DNA from: Phycisphaerales bacterium UBA1910
GTDB lineage: Bacteria > Planctomycetota > Phycisphaerae > Phycisphaerales > UBA1924
Length of the DNA: 41,078 nt
Assembly (NCBI GenBank): GCA_002337545.1
Contig: DDGE01000055.1
Coordinates: 46,795 to 87,872 of the forward strand
Reading direction: 5' to 3'
Under the pieces are notes generated by a model. That model ran no database searches. It saw only the letters and a program-made list of their open reading frames with translations, and was not told where the DNA came from. Every line of letters begins with the position of its first letter. Position 1 is the first letter of the stretch. The translations under genes and the position numbers were made by a program. Of the stretch, positions 33,804 to 40,347 are shown piece after piece.

Positions 33804-35792
33804 TCAGTCTTCGCTGGGCTCGACCATGAGGTAGCCCATCATCTCAAGATGGAGCGCCGAGCAGAACTCGGAGCAGTAGAACGGGAAAGTCCCCGCGGTG
33901 TCCGCCTCGAACTCGATGGTGACGGTCTCACCCGGCTCGAGGGATGCGGTGATGTTGTACACCGGGACGGCGAACCCGTGGGTCGCGTCGAAGGCACGCT
34001 CGGTGTTGGTGATGTGCCAACGCACCGTGTCGCCCTGTTTGAGATAGATGTGCTCAGGATTGAAGTGCGATCGGATCGCGGTCATATAAATGTCGACCGA
34101 GCCGTCATCGTTGCGTTGCACGCGTTCCATGCCCTTCTTGGGAGCCATGGGCTTGAGGTTCTGCACATGCGGGTCCCAGCCGACGCCCGGGTAGGTTTCC
34201 CAGGAGTTAAGCTTGTCGGCCTTGACGATCTGAGCGTAGTGAGGCTCGCCGACGCCCATCGCCATGTCGTAGAGGACGGGCATGTCCGTGCCCTTGTTGG
34301 CGATATCCACCAACTGCAGGTTCTGGGGGAGCAGCGGGCCGGTCGTGATAAAGCGATCGACGGACCATTTGTTCAGGGATACAAGGTACTTGCCATCCGG
34401 CGAAACGGTGTCACCCTCAGCAACGGCGATATGCCCGACATTGTAGTGGACGGGTGTTTTGTGCACGAGCGTCCAATCTGGTTCCGGGCTCGATGAACCG
34501 TAGCTGCCGCCGAGCGTCCAACGGGCAACGGCGGAATCAAGGTACAGCGAGGTGTATGCGTAGCCGTCGGGACCGAACTGTGTATGTAGTGGACCGAGCC
34601 CGAGTTCGATCTGTGTTTCGAGAACCGAGTCAAAGTCGAGGATTGGCACGCCGTACTCGTCTTTCCCCGAGTAGTTCTTTGATGCGATCGCCTTCTTGAT
34701 CTTGTCCATCGAGTAGATGGTGACATGAGGGTCGAGCTTGCCTGACACGACGATGAAGTCACCCTTGGGTGCAACATCAACACCGTGCGGGCTGCGAGGC
34801 TCGGGGGTCACATGGAGGAGACCCTCGGCCAGCGCGGTCTTGAGGGTGATGACCGGAAAATCCTTGATCATCTCGACCTTGCCTGCCTGGTACACCTTCT
34901 CGGCCTTGTGCCAGTCGATGATGTGCAGGAAGTCTGTCGCGTTCATACTCGCGCCGGCCTCGAACGGGGGCTTCTTGTCCTGAATGCCACCGGTTGCCTG
35001 CTCGGTGTTAAGGGAGTTCATAAAGAAGTAGCCCTCGCTGGCGAGTTTGCCCGCGTCCGAGAGATCCTGCCAGTATGGTGGCAGTTCGATTGCGAACGAC
35101 TTGCTCGTATCGATACGCCCGCGGTTGCGATCAAACTTCCATAGGGTCACCGAGCCCTTGTACTTCTCTTTGTACTCGCTGATGGGCGCGTACTCGCTGC
35201 CCCACGGGACGGCGTACTGCCCGCCCTCGATGACATACTCCGTATTGGGTGTCACGAAGGTGCCGCCGTGGTCGCTCAGTGTGAGTGGGTTCTTGATGAT
35301 CTGCTTGGTTTCCCAGTCACGCAGATCGATGACCGCGACGCGAGCGTTGATCTTGTCATTAATAAAGAGCCACTCGCCGTCGTAATCGCCGTCGGTTTCT
35401 GAAAGCGCCGGATGGTGCGTGTCACCCCATAGATTGGATTTCCCATTTGGGAAGCCCTCTTCGAGGATTTCGTTACCAACGCCGAAGCCCCAGCCCTGCC
35501 AGGATTCGGGCGTGAAGACAGCGATCGAGCGGAGCAAACGCATACTCGGGAGGCCGATCGCGAAGACCTGCCCCGCGTGTCCGCTGGATGCGAACATGAC
35601 ATACTCGTCCTTCTCACCGGTGGGAACATAGGTCTTGGCAGCCGCGACAAGGTCTGCGTTGCTCAATCCACGCTCCTTGGCCACCTTCTGTACATCGCTC
35701 ATGGACTGCGCACTCGTGAAAGCTGCAGGGATGGCGATGGCTGAGAGGGCCGCGAGCAACAGGGGTGTTGCTTTTCGTGTAGCGTAACTCAT
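33804..35792 (-). CDS. nosZ: Nitrous oxide reductase NosZ, clade II (Sec-type)
   Basis: NosZ reduces N2O to N2. The 662-residue product has a Sec-type signal peptide (about 1-29) with no twin-arginine motif, a mark of clade II NosZ. The beta-propeller part carries the CuZ histidines, including DTHHP (124-128), and the C-terminal cupredoxin part has the CuA site CSEFCSALHLEM (C640, C644, H648, M651) with a further His in the preceding DATHG segment. Length is normal for the family. GAGGTGA lies before the ATG. It follows a diheme cytochrome c gene by 75 bp and precedes the NosB-like, nosD, nosF, nosY and nosL genes. Confidence 0.96.
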   Translation of the reverse strand: MSYATRKATPLLLAALSAIAIPAAFTSAQSMSDVQKVAKERGLSNADLVAAAKTYVPTGEKDEYVMFASSGHAGQVFAIGLPSMRLLRSIAVFTPESWQGWGFGVGNEILEEGFPNGKSNLWGDTHHPALSETDGDYDGEWLFINDKINARVAVIDLRDWETKQIIKNPLTLSDHGGTFVTPNTEYVIEGGQYAVPWGSEYAPISEYKEKYKGSVTLWKFDRNRGRIDTSKSFAIELPPYWQDLSDAGKLASEGYFFMNSLNTEQATGGIQDKKPPFEAGASMNATDFLHIIDWHKAEKVYQAGKVEMIKDFPVITLKTALAEGLLHVTPEPRSPHGVDVAPKGDFIVVSGKLDPHVTIYSMDKIKKAIASKNYSGKDEYGVPILDFDSVLETQIELGLGPLHTQFGPDGYAYTSLYLDSAVARWTLGGSYGSSSPEPDWTLVHKTPVHYNVGHIAVAEGDTVSPDGKYLVSLNKWSVDRFITTGPLLPQNLQLVDIANKGTDMPVLYDMAMGVGEPHYAQIVKADKLNSWETYPGVGWDPHVQNLKPMAPKKGMERVQRNDDGSVDIYMTAIRSHFNPEHIYLKQGDTVRWHITNTERAFDATHGFAVPVYNITASLEPGETVTIEFEADTAGTFPFYCSEFCSALHLEMMGYLMVEPSED

Positions 35793-35867
35793 CGATTCAC
35801 CTCAGTTCTATTCGCCGCGTTCTGGCTCGGGAACCGTTCCCGATGGTGAACCGGCGGGTGTGTTGAC

Positions 35868-36728
35868 TTAGTTGGATGCGAGCGCCTGATCCTGAATGGC
35901 TCGTAGATACTCCACAATCTGATGGAGTTGCTCGTCTGTAATGGCCGGGTTGCCACCCTTGGGAGGCATGTCGATACCAGTGGTGTTATTTGCATCCCAG
36001 ATGGGGCGTCCCATCTTGATGAACTTCACGAGATCGTCGTCTGACTCGCCTCGCACAAAGCCACTTGTCGTCAGCGGCAAACCAATACCCTCCACCCCCT
36101 CAGCTCCATCGCCATGGCACGCGGCGCATGAAGAGATGTAGAGCTGGTATCCAGGGTGGGCGTCCAGCTGCAAAGCGACCTGCCCGCCGCCCTCTTCGCT
36201 TGTCAGGTCCCATGCGTCGATCGAGACCGTTGGCTCGCCCGGTTCCTGCATGTCCCGCAGGTAGGCGATGACATCATGGAGCTGCTCATCGTTGAGGCCC
36301 ACGGCACCGCGCGGGGGCATCAATGCGCCCGTGGTGTTCAGTGGATGGTCTACTTTCCGCCCCTCGGCGATCAGTTGGAACATGGCCTCGTCGTGAGTGT
36401 CCTGGACATAGGCGCTGTTGCGGAGGGGCTTACCGAGGCGTGGCACGCCCTCGCCGTCCTGCCCATGACATACCGCACAGGCGCTCCTGAAAATCTCGCT
36501 ACCTGAGGCGAGTTGCTGGGCCTGTGCGAGCACACCGCTCGGTGGTTGTGCCATAACTGAAGTCAGCTGTACTGCTGTACTGCTGGGCTGGGCGAGTGCG
36601 ACGAGTCCGAGAATGATCGGCAGCGTCACCCCCATCAGGGAGGTCAGTGCAATGCTCGTCCATCGGTACGGATCGCTCTTATTGGCGTCGGAAGCTTGTT
36701 TTTCAGGTGTTTGCGTGGTGCGTGCCAT
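35868..36728 (-). CDS. Membrane-anchored diheme cytochrome c, likely electron donor to NosZ
   Basis: The 286-residue product has an N-terminal membrane helix (about 23-47) and two class I cytochrome c domains with CAVCH (84-88) and CAACH (201-205). Each has a probable axial Met in an MPP segment (Met137 and a later MPPKGG). It is the first gene of the nos-nrf run, and clade II clusters usually carry such monoheme or diheme cytochromes as donors to NosZ, so that role is likely. GAGGT lies 5 nt before the ATG. Confidence 0.88.
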   Translation of the reverse strand: MARTTQTPEKQASDANKSDPYRWTSIALTSLMGVTLPIILGLVALAQPSSTAVQLTSVMAQPPSGVLAQAQQLASGSEIFRSACAVCHGQDGEGVPRLGKPLRNSAYVQDTHDEAMFQLIAEGRKVDHPLNTTGALMPPRGAVGLNDEQLHDVIAYLRDMQEPGEPTVSIDAWDLTSEEGGGQVALQLDAHPGYQLYISSCAACHGDGAEGVEGIGLPLTTSGFVRGESDDDLVKFIKMGRPIWDANNTTGIDMPPKGGNPAITDEQLHQIVEYLRAIQDQALASN

Positions 36729-36749
36729 GAAGACCTCACTTAATTATGG

Positions 36750-36775
36750 ATTAGTGTATCCACATATCGACTAAT
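36750..36775. promoter_or_regulatory. 6-bp inverted repeat in the divergent promoter region
   Basis: ATTAGT (36750-36755) and ACTAAT (36770-36775) form a perfect inverted repeat with a 14-nt spacer, just upstream of the cytochrome c start. It may overlap the promoter of the nos-nrf run (CATAAT on the minus strand at 36748-36743). Confidence 0.4.
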
Positions 36776-36786
36776 AGGGTATCATG

Positions 36787-36814
36787 CATAAGTGGACAGT
36801 CAACTCCACTTATG
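36787..36814. promoter_or_regulatory. Perfect 9-bp inverted repeat, candidate operator of the Rrf2/NsrR-like regulator
   Basis: CATAAGTGG (36787-36795) and CCACTTATG (36806-36814) are separated by 10 nt. The palindrome lies 59 bp before the nos-run start and 97 bp before the regulator start, so one dimeric protein could control both directions. A further TGAT-ACG-ATCA palindrome (36824-36834) resembles an FNR box, but its spacer is one base too short. Confidence 0.6.
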
Positions 36815-36910
36815 GGAAAACTTTGATACGATCACTGGGCCGGGTGAGAAAATCATCCGGTTTGGCTTCGAAAGGATGCGGGATGCGATCAGAGAAGAAA
36901 GGCGTGCACC

Positions 36911-37381
36911 ATGCTGAATCAATCCGCTGAGTACGGGCTCCGGGCGGCCGTCCACCTGGCGACGCTGCCCGACGACGAACACGCGTCGGCGAGCGATATC
37001 TCGGAACGGACGAAGGTCCCAATCCCGTATCTCCAGAAAGTCCTGCGCACACTGACACGGGCGGGTGTGCTCAAAGCCCGACGCGGCATGGGCGGCGGGT
37101 TCAGTCTCGCGAAGGCGAGCAATGAGATCACGGTGCTCGAAATCCTCGATGCGTTCGACTCATCACCTCAGCGTATAGAGAAATGCCCGCTTGGGATTTC
37201 GGGGCACACGCGGCTTTGCCCACTGCACTCGCTCATCGACGAACAGGTGGCAAACGCGGTGCAGATATTCGCCACGACGACGATCAGGGACATCCTCGAT
37301 ACACAGAGCGACATCAAACCCCTCTGCGAGAGTCAAGCAAGGGTGACGCTCGGGCTGCCCACAGACAAACAAACGGGCTGA
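36911..37381 (+). CDS. Rrf2-family regulator, NsrR-like
   Basis: The 156-residue product has the Rrf2 winged helix with MLNQSAEYGLRAAVHLA at the N-terminus, IPYLQKVLRTLTRAGV and a GGFSLAKAS wing. Cysteines lie at 92, 103 and 139; in NsrR and IscR a cysteine cluster near 92-106 binds an iron-sulfur cluster that senses NO or cellular iron-sulfur status. The spacing here (C92-X10-C103) differs from the textbook three-Cys cluster, so ligation is uncertain. It is divergent from the nos-nrf run, is followed by a RIC-type repair gene, and has AAAGG before the ATG. An NO sensor controlling both is the likeliest role. Confidence 0.8.
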   Translation: MLNQSAEYGLRAAVHLATLPDDEHASASDISERTKVPIPYLQKVLRTLTRAGVLKARRGMGGGFSLAKASNEITVLEILDAFDSSPQRIEKCPLGISGHTRLCPLHSLIDEQVANAVQIFATTTIRDILDTQSDIKPLCESQARVTLGLPTDKQTG

Positions 37382-37450
37382 CCTACGAAGCAGGTCAGGG
37401 AATCGATCTTTGGGGTGATACACGAAAGGGAAGTACCCAAGGAGAACGAC

Positions 37451-38221
37451 ATGTCAGAATCAACGCTCACGCTTTCCACGCCGATGGGTGAGATCGCGAA
37501 AGCCCGCCCTCACGCGATACCGTTACTGGAATCGTACCGCCTGGACTACTGCTGCCACGGGGAGACCACGCTGGAGGAAGCGTGCGATCAACGCGGGCTC
37601 GACCCGGAACGCACGCTGCGATCGATCCTCGAGGCGGATCAGGACATGCACGATGAAGACGGGCTCGATCCCGCGTCTATGACCATGGCAGAGCTCGCGG
37701 ACCACATCGAAGCGAAGCATCACGCGTTCACCCGTAAATCGCTCGCTACGCTCCAGACGATGATGCCCAAGCTCATCAACGCGCACGGGGAATCCCACCC
37801 TGAACTCAGCGAACTGGGCGAGTGCATCGATGCGTTTGCCGACGACCTCGAGGACCACATGGTCCGCGAGGAACGGGTGCTGTTCCCATGGCTGCGTCGT
37901 TTGGAGCGCAACAGCGAGATTCAGGGAGGCCCGCCATGGAGCGTGCGTCGCCCGATCGACTGCATGATTCACGATCACGACAGCGCGGGCGAGATGCTCG
38001 AGCGTATGCGCACGCTCACGGACGAGTACAAATCGCCCGAGGACGCGTGCGGCACCTACCGGGCCTGCCTCTCGCTCCTTGAGACACTCGAGCGAGACAC
38101 GCACATCCACATCCACAAGGAAAACAACATCCTGTTCCCACGCGGTATCGAGACCGAGCGGGAGCGGGCTGAGAAGGAGTCGAAGATGTCCTTCACCTCG
38201 GGGGCGAAGCCGGAGATGTAG
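37451..38221 (+). CDS. RIC/ScdA/YtfE-type di-iron iron-sulfur repair protein
   Basis: The 256-residue product has an N-terminal ScdA_N (DUF542) domain with LDYCCHGETTLEEAC and a C-terminal hemerythrin-like four-helix domain. The candidate iron ligands are H...E and H motifs such as DHIEAKHH, DHMVREE, MIHDHD and HIHIHKENN. These proteins repair iron-sulfur clusters damaged by NO and oxidative stress and are commonly under NsrR control. AAGGAG lies 6 nt before the ATG; an earlier ATG 12 codons upstream is less likely. It follows the Rrf2 gene by 69 bp on the same strand. Confidence 0.9.
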   Translation: MSESTLTLSTPMGEIAKARPHAIPLLESYRLDYCCHGETTLEEACDQRGLDPERTLRSILEADQDMHDEDGLDPASMTMAELADHIEAKHHAFTRKSLATLQTMMPKLINAHGESHPELSELGECIDAFADDLEDHMVREERVLFPWLRRLERNSEIQGGPPWSVRRPIDCMIHDHDSAGEMLERMRTLTDEYKSPEDACGTYRACLSLLETLERDTHIHIHKENNILFPRGIETERERAEKESKMSFTSGAKPEM

Positions 38222-38225
38222 GCCC

Positions 38226-38543
38226 GGGGAACGCGTCATCGACTGGATCAACATGCAGGGCGGCTCGGTCTCAGTGCGGAAGTTCTCACGCGGGCTCGCG
38301 AGGTACAACGAATCGACGCGTGCCCAGCAGAAACTCTATGAACTGGAGAAGGCTGGCTACGGTTGGTTTCAAGGGCGACCGCCGCACGGCAAGACCCAGG
38401 AGTTCGTCCTCTGCGACAAGTATCGAGCGGGTGCTGCCAGCACTGACACTGCCACTTCCGCCCTGCAATCACCCCAAAGCCCGCAAACTGTCACTGGCGC
38501 AAGTGGCCGTGGCCCAGACGCACTACCACATGGTGCGCGATGA
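38226..38543 (+). pseudogene. Remnant of a mobile-element primase C-terminal winged helix
   Basis: Directly after the RIC gene, an open frame without its own start reads as a winged-helix-like segment (ERVIDWINMQGGSVSVRKF, AQQKLYELEKAGYGWFQGRPP, EFVLCDKY) followed by a Ser/Pro/Thr-rich tail. Planctomycete mobile elements often encode DUF3987-type primase/helicases that end in such a domain and tail. The N-terminal bulk is missing, so this is a truncated fragment. The family call is by pattern and is moderate. Confidence 0.45.
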
Positions 38544-38655
38544 GGACTTTGATCGAGCGACTGGAATAGGCAGCGCAGAAAGCGGCGCAAAATGCGGCGC
38601 ACTTGGCGCGCAAAACACGGCGCAGCAGCGGTCGGCAACAAGCAGCGAAGAAGTG
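38482..38655 (+). pseudogene. Remnant of a tyrosine recombinase (integrase) C-terminus
   Basis: In another frame, overlapping the end of the primase-like fragment, the sequence reads LAQVAVAQTHYHMVRDEDFDRA followed by a Gly/Ala/Gln-rich tail (SAESGAKCGALGAQNTAQQ). The pattern x-x-H-Y-x-x-V-x-D-E-D-F-x-x-A matches the catalytic-Tyr end of planctomycete integrases, and such tails with GA and QN repeats are typical there. The upstream Arg-His-Arg catalytic part is absent. The fragment ends beside the 3' end of tRNA-Ile, the usual place for an integrase gene. Confidence 0.5.
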
Positions 38656-38666
38656 TGTGAATCCCC

Positions 38667-38711
38667 AAAAACAGAGGCGGGACCTGGCTTTTTGCCGGTC
38701 CCTGCATCTGT
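38667..38711 (-). terminator. Terminator downstream of tRNA-Ile
   Basis: On the minus strand, an extended stem (inner arms 38679-38688 with 38694-38702, one bulge; outer ACAGA/TCTGT) is followed by TTTTT (A run 38667-38671). It lies about 28 bp after the tRNA 3' end. Confidence 0.65.
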
Positions 38712-38738
38712 GTTCGATTTGTCGCACGAGGCGACGAA

Positions 38739-38812
38739 TGGGCCTGGACAGACTCGAACTGTCGACCTCACCGTTATCAGCGGTGCGCTCTAGCCGGCTG
38801 AGCTACAGGCCC
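38739..38812 (-). tRNA. tRNA-Ile (GAU)
   Basis: The 74-nt sequence folds as a full cloverleaf: acceptor GGGCCTG/CAGGCCC, D arm GCTC/GAGC, anticodon arm CACCG/CGGTG with loop CTGATAA (anticodon GAT, about 38776-38778), and T arm GACAG/CTGTC with TTCGAGT. The discriminator is A and no CCA is encoded. It is the probable integration target of the element to its left. Confidence 0.97.
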
Positions 38813-38822
38813 TCGGGTCGAG

Positions 38823-38851
38823 AGTATAGTCCACCACACACCCCGCGTCAC
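38823..38851 (-). promoter_or_regulatory. Promoter of tRNA-Ile
   Basis: On the minus strand GTGACG and TATACT are separated by 17 bp, with the tRNA beginning 10 nt after the -10 hexamer. Confidence 0.6.
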
Positions 38852-38926
38852 ACCCTAAATCCCATCAATTTCTGCCTCTGCGCCCAGATAAAACCTCCGC
38901 GAAACCCGTTGCACGCTCAACACGCA

Positions 38927-38955
38927 CTGGCATGCACATGCCGTCAATCTATAAT
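38927..38955 (+). promoter_or_regulatory. Promoter of phhA
   Basis: CTGGCA and TATAAT (38950-38955) are separated by 17 bp, about 57 bp before the phhA start. The -10 is perfect; the -35 matches 4 of 6. Confidence 0.5.
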
Positions 38956-39011
38956 AAAGGAGCCCCCACACCACAATCGGGCATCACCAGCGTGTGACAG
39001 GAGGTCCATCA

Positions 39012-39929
39012 ATGCGTGAAGACATCAAATACAACAACATCATCGACGGCGAAGAGTTCGAGCGGGCACAGAAGGCCGCCGACGATGCCGCCGGGTTGCC
39101 CGCTGAGCAGATCGATACCGAATCCTTCTATGTCACGCAGCAGTACGAGAAGTACTCCGAGGAAAACCACCGCGTCTGGAAGACCCTGTGGGAACGCCGT
39201 AAGGGTGTGCTCGAAGAGCAGGCCTCGGAAACCTACCTCAAAGGTCTCGACGCCATCAACCTCGTGCCCGATCGCGTGCCGCTGCTCTTCGGCAAGGTTC
39301 AGGACCCCTACGAGCCCGGACGCGAGATCGTCGGCATCAACGAATACCTCAAGGACCTCACCGGCTGGGCGTCCCACGGCGTGCCGGGCTACCTGCCCGC
39401 CAAGGCCTTCTTCAGCTGCCTGAGCCGGCGTGAGTTCCCTTCGACCATCGTCGTGCGCCCAGAGGACAAGATGGACTACCTGCCCGAGCCGGACATCTTC
39501 CACGATGTCTTCGGGCATGTCCCATTGCACGCCGACCCGGTCTTCGCGGACTTCCTACAAACCTACGGCAAGGCCGCGCTCCTCGCCGGCCCCGAGCACG
39601 AAGAAGCCCTGGCCCGCCTGTTCTGGTTTACCGTCGAGTTCGGGCTCATCTCCGAGGGCGGCAAGCTCAAGGTCTACGGCTCAGGCACCATCTCCTCGCA
39701 CTCCGAATCCGAGTACGCCCTCAATGCCCCCGAGGGCAAGGGCGGGCACACCAAGGGCGAGATCGAACGGCGCCCGTTCGATCTGGAGCAGGTGATCAAC
39801 ACCCCCTTCGAGATCGACCACTTCCAGGACATCGTGTATGTGCTCGACAGCTTCGAGCAACTCCGCGATGCCATGAACGACTACGCCAACCGCGTCCTCG
39901 AAGCGTCCAACGCAGCCGCCGGCGCGTGA
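39012..39929 (+). CDS. phhA: Phenylalanine 4-monooxygenase (phenylalanine hydroxylase)
   Basis: This iron- and pterin-dependent enzyme turns phenylalanine into tyrosine. The 305-residue product has the aromatic amino-acid hydroxylase core with iron ligands His164 and His169 in HDVFGHVPL and Glu209 in FTVEFGL, plus the SGTISSHSE segment near 225-233. It lacks the N-terminal ACT regulatory domain of the animal enzymes, as usual in bacteria. AGGAGGT lies 6 nt before the ATG at 39012, which rules out the upstream GTG. It stands alone beyond the tRNA and is probably outside the putative island. Confidence 0.93.
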   Translation: MREDIKYNNIIDGEEFERAQKAADDAAGLPAEQIDTESFYVTQQYEKYSEENHRVWKTLWERRKGVLEEQASETYLKGLDAINLVPDRVPLLFGKVQDPYEPGREIVGINEYLKDLTGWASHGVPGYLPAKAFFSCLSRREFPSTIVVRPEDKMDYLPEPDIFHDVFGHVPLHADPVFADFLQTYGKAALLAGPEHEEALARLFWFTVEFGLISEGGKLKVYGSGTISSHSESEYALNAPEGKGGHTKGEIERRPFDLEQVINTPFEIDHFQDIVYVLDSFEQLRDAMNDYANRVLEASNAAAGA

Positions 39930-39982
39930 GAACGATGCCCCTCCCCGCGCCCTCGCAGGGAGGTGGTCCGACGAAAGCGGAT

Positions 39983-40066
39983 CGGAGGGGTCTTGTGATC
40001 CGTGTTTCGCGCAGAGGACCCCCTCCGCCTCGAAGACTCGGCACCTTCCCCGCGGCGCGGGGAAGG
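39983..40066. repeat. Intergenic hairpin element
   Basis: Two strong inverted repeats lie between phhA and the DUF2892 gene: CGGAGGGGTC (39983-39992) with GACCCCCTCCG (40017-40027, one extra C), and a perfect 10-bp arm pair 40044-40053/40057-40066 with a 3-nt loop. No T run follows. They look like a dispersed REP-type element or a leader structure of the next gene. Confidence 0.5.
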
Positions 40067-40090
40067 CACGAAGACAACAAGGAGACCGTC

Positions 40091-40309
40091 ATGAAAGCGA
40101 ATGAAAACGGCGTCGATCGTGCACTGCGACTTCTACTGGGTGTTGTCTTGCTGGTCGCCAGCTACATGTGGCTCGGTGTCGCCGCTGGTGAAATCACCGG
40201 CATTATCGCCGCGATCATCGGCGCGGTACTGGTCCTCACCGGGCTCGTGGGCTTCTGCCCCGCGTACCGATTGGTGGGCATGAGTACCTGCAAGGTCAAG
40301 AACAGCTAA
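40091..40309 (+). CDS. DUF2892 (YgaP-type) small membrane protein
   Basis: The 72-residue product has two membrane helices (about 13-33 and 37-57) and ends with the family landmark GFCPAYRLVGMSTC, with two conserved cysteines. DUF2892 forms the membrane part of YgaP-type rhodanese proteins and also occurs alone, as here; a link to sulfur or heavy-metal metabolism is known for some relatives, but no partner is visible. AAGGAG lies about 6 nt before the ATG; the longer upstream frame crosses the hairpin element and is rejected. Confidence 0.85.
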   Translation: MKANENGVDRALRLLLGVVLLVASYMWLGVAAGEITGIIAAIIGAVLVLTGLVGFCPAYRLVGMSTCKVKNS

Positions 40310-40336
40310 CCCGATTCGTATCACATCCGATCACGC

Positions 40337-40342
40337 TACGAT
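40337..40342 (+). promoter_or_regulatory. -10-like element 5 nt upstream of the thiL start
   Basis: TACGAT is followed by five bases and then GTG at 40348, with no Shine-Dalgarno sequence. Confidence 0.35.
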
Positions 40343-40347
40343 GTTGT

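Noticed and set aside
38603..38793. Continuation of the integrase-like frame through the terminator and tRNA
   Set aside because: Beyond about 38655 the frame only reads through the antisense of the tRNA terminator and tRNA-Ile, a common annotation artefact at tRNA ends.
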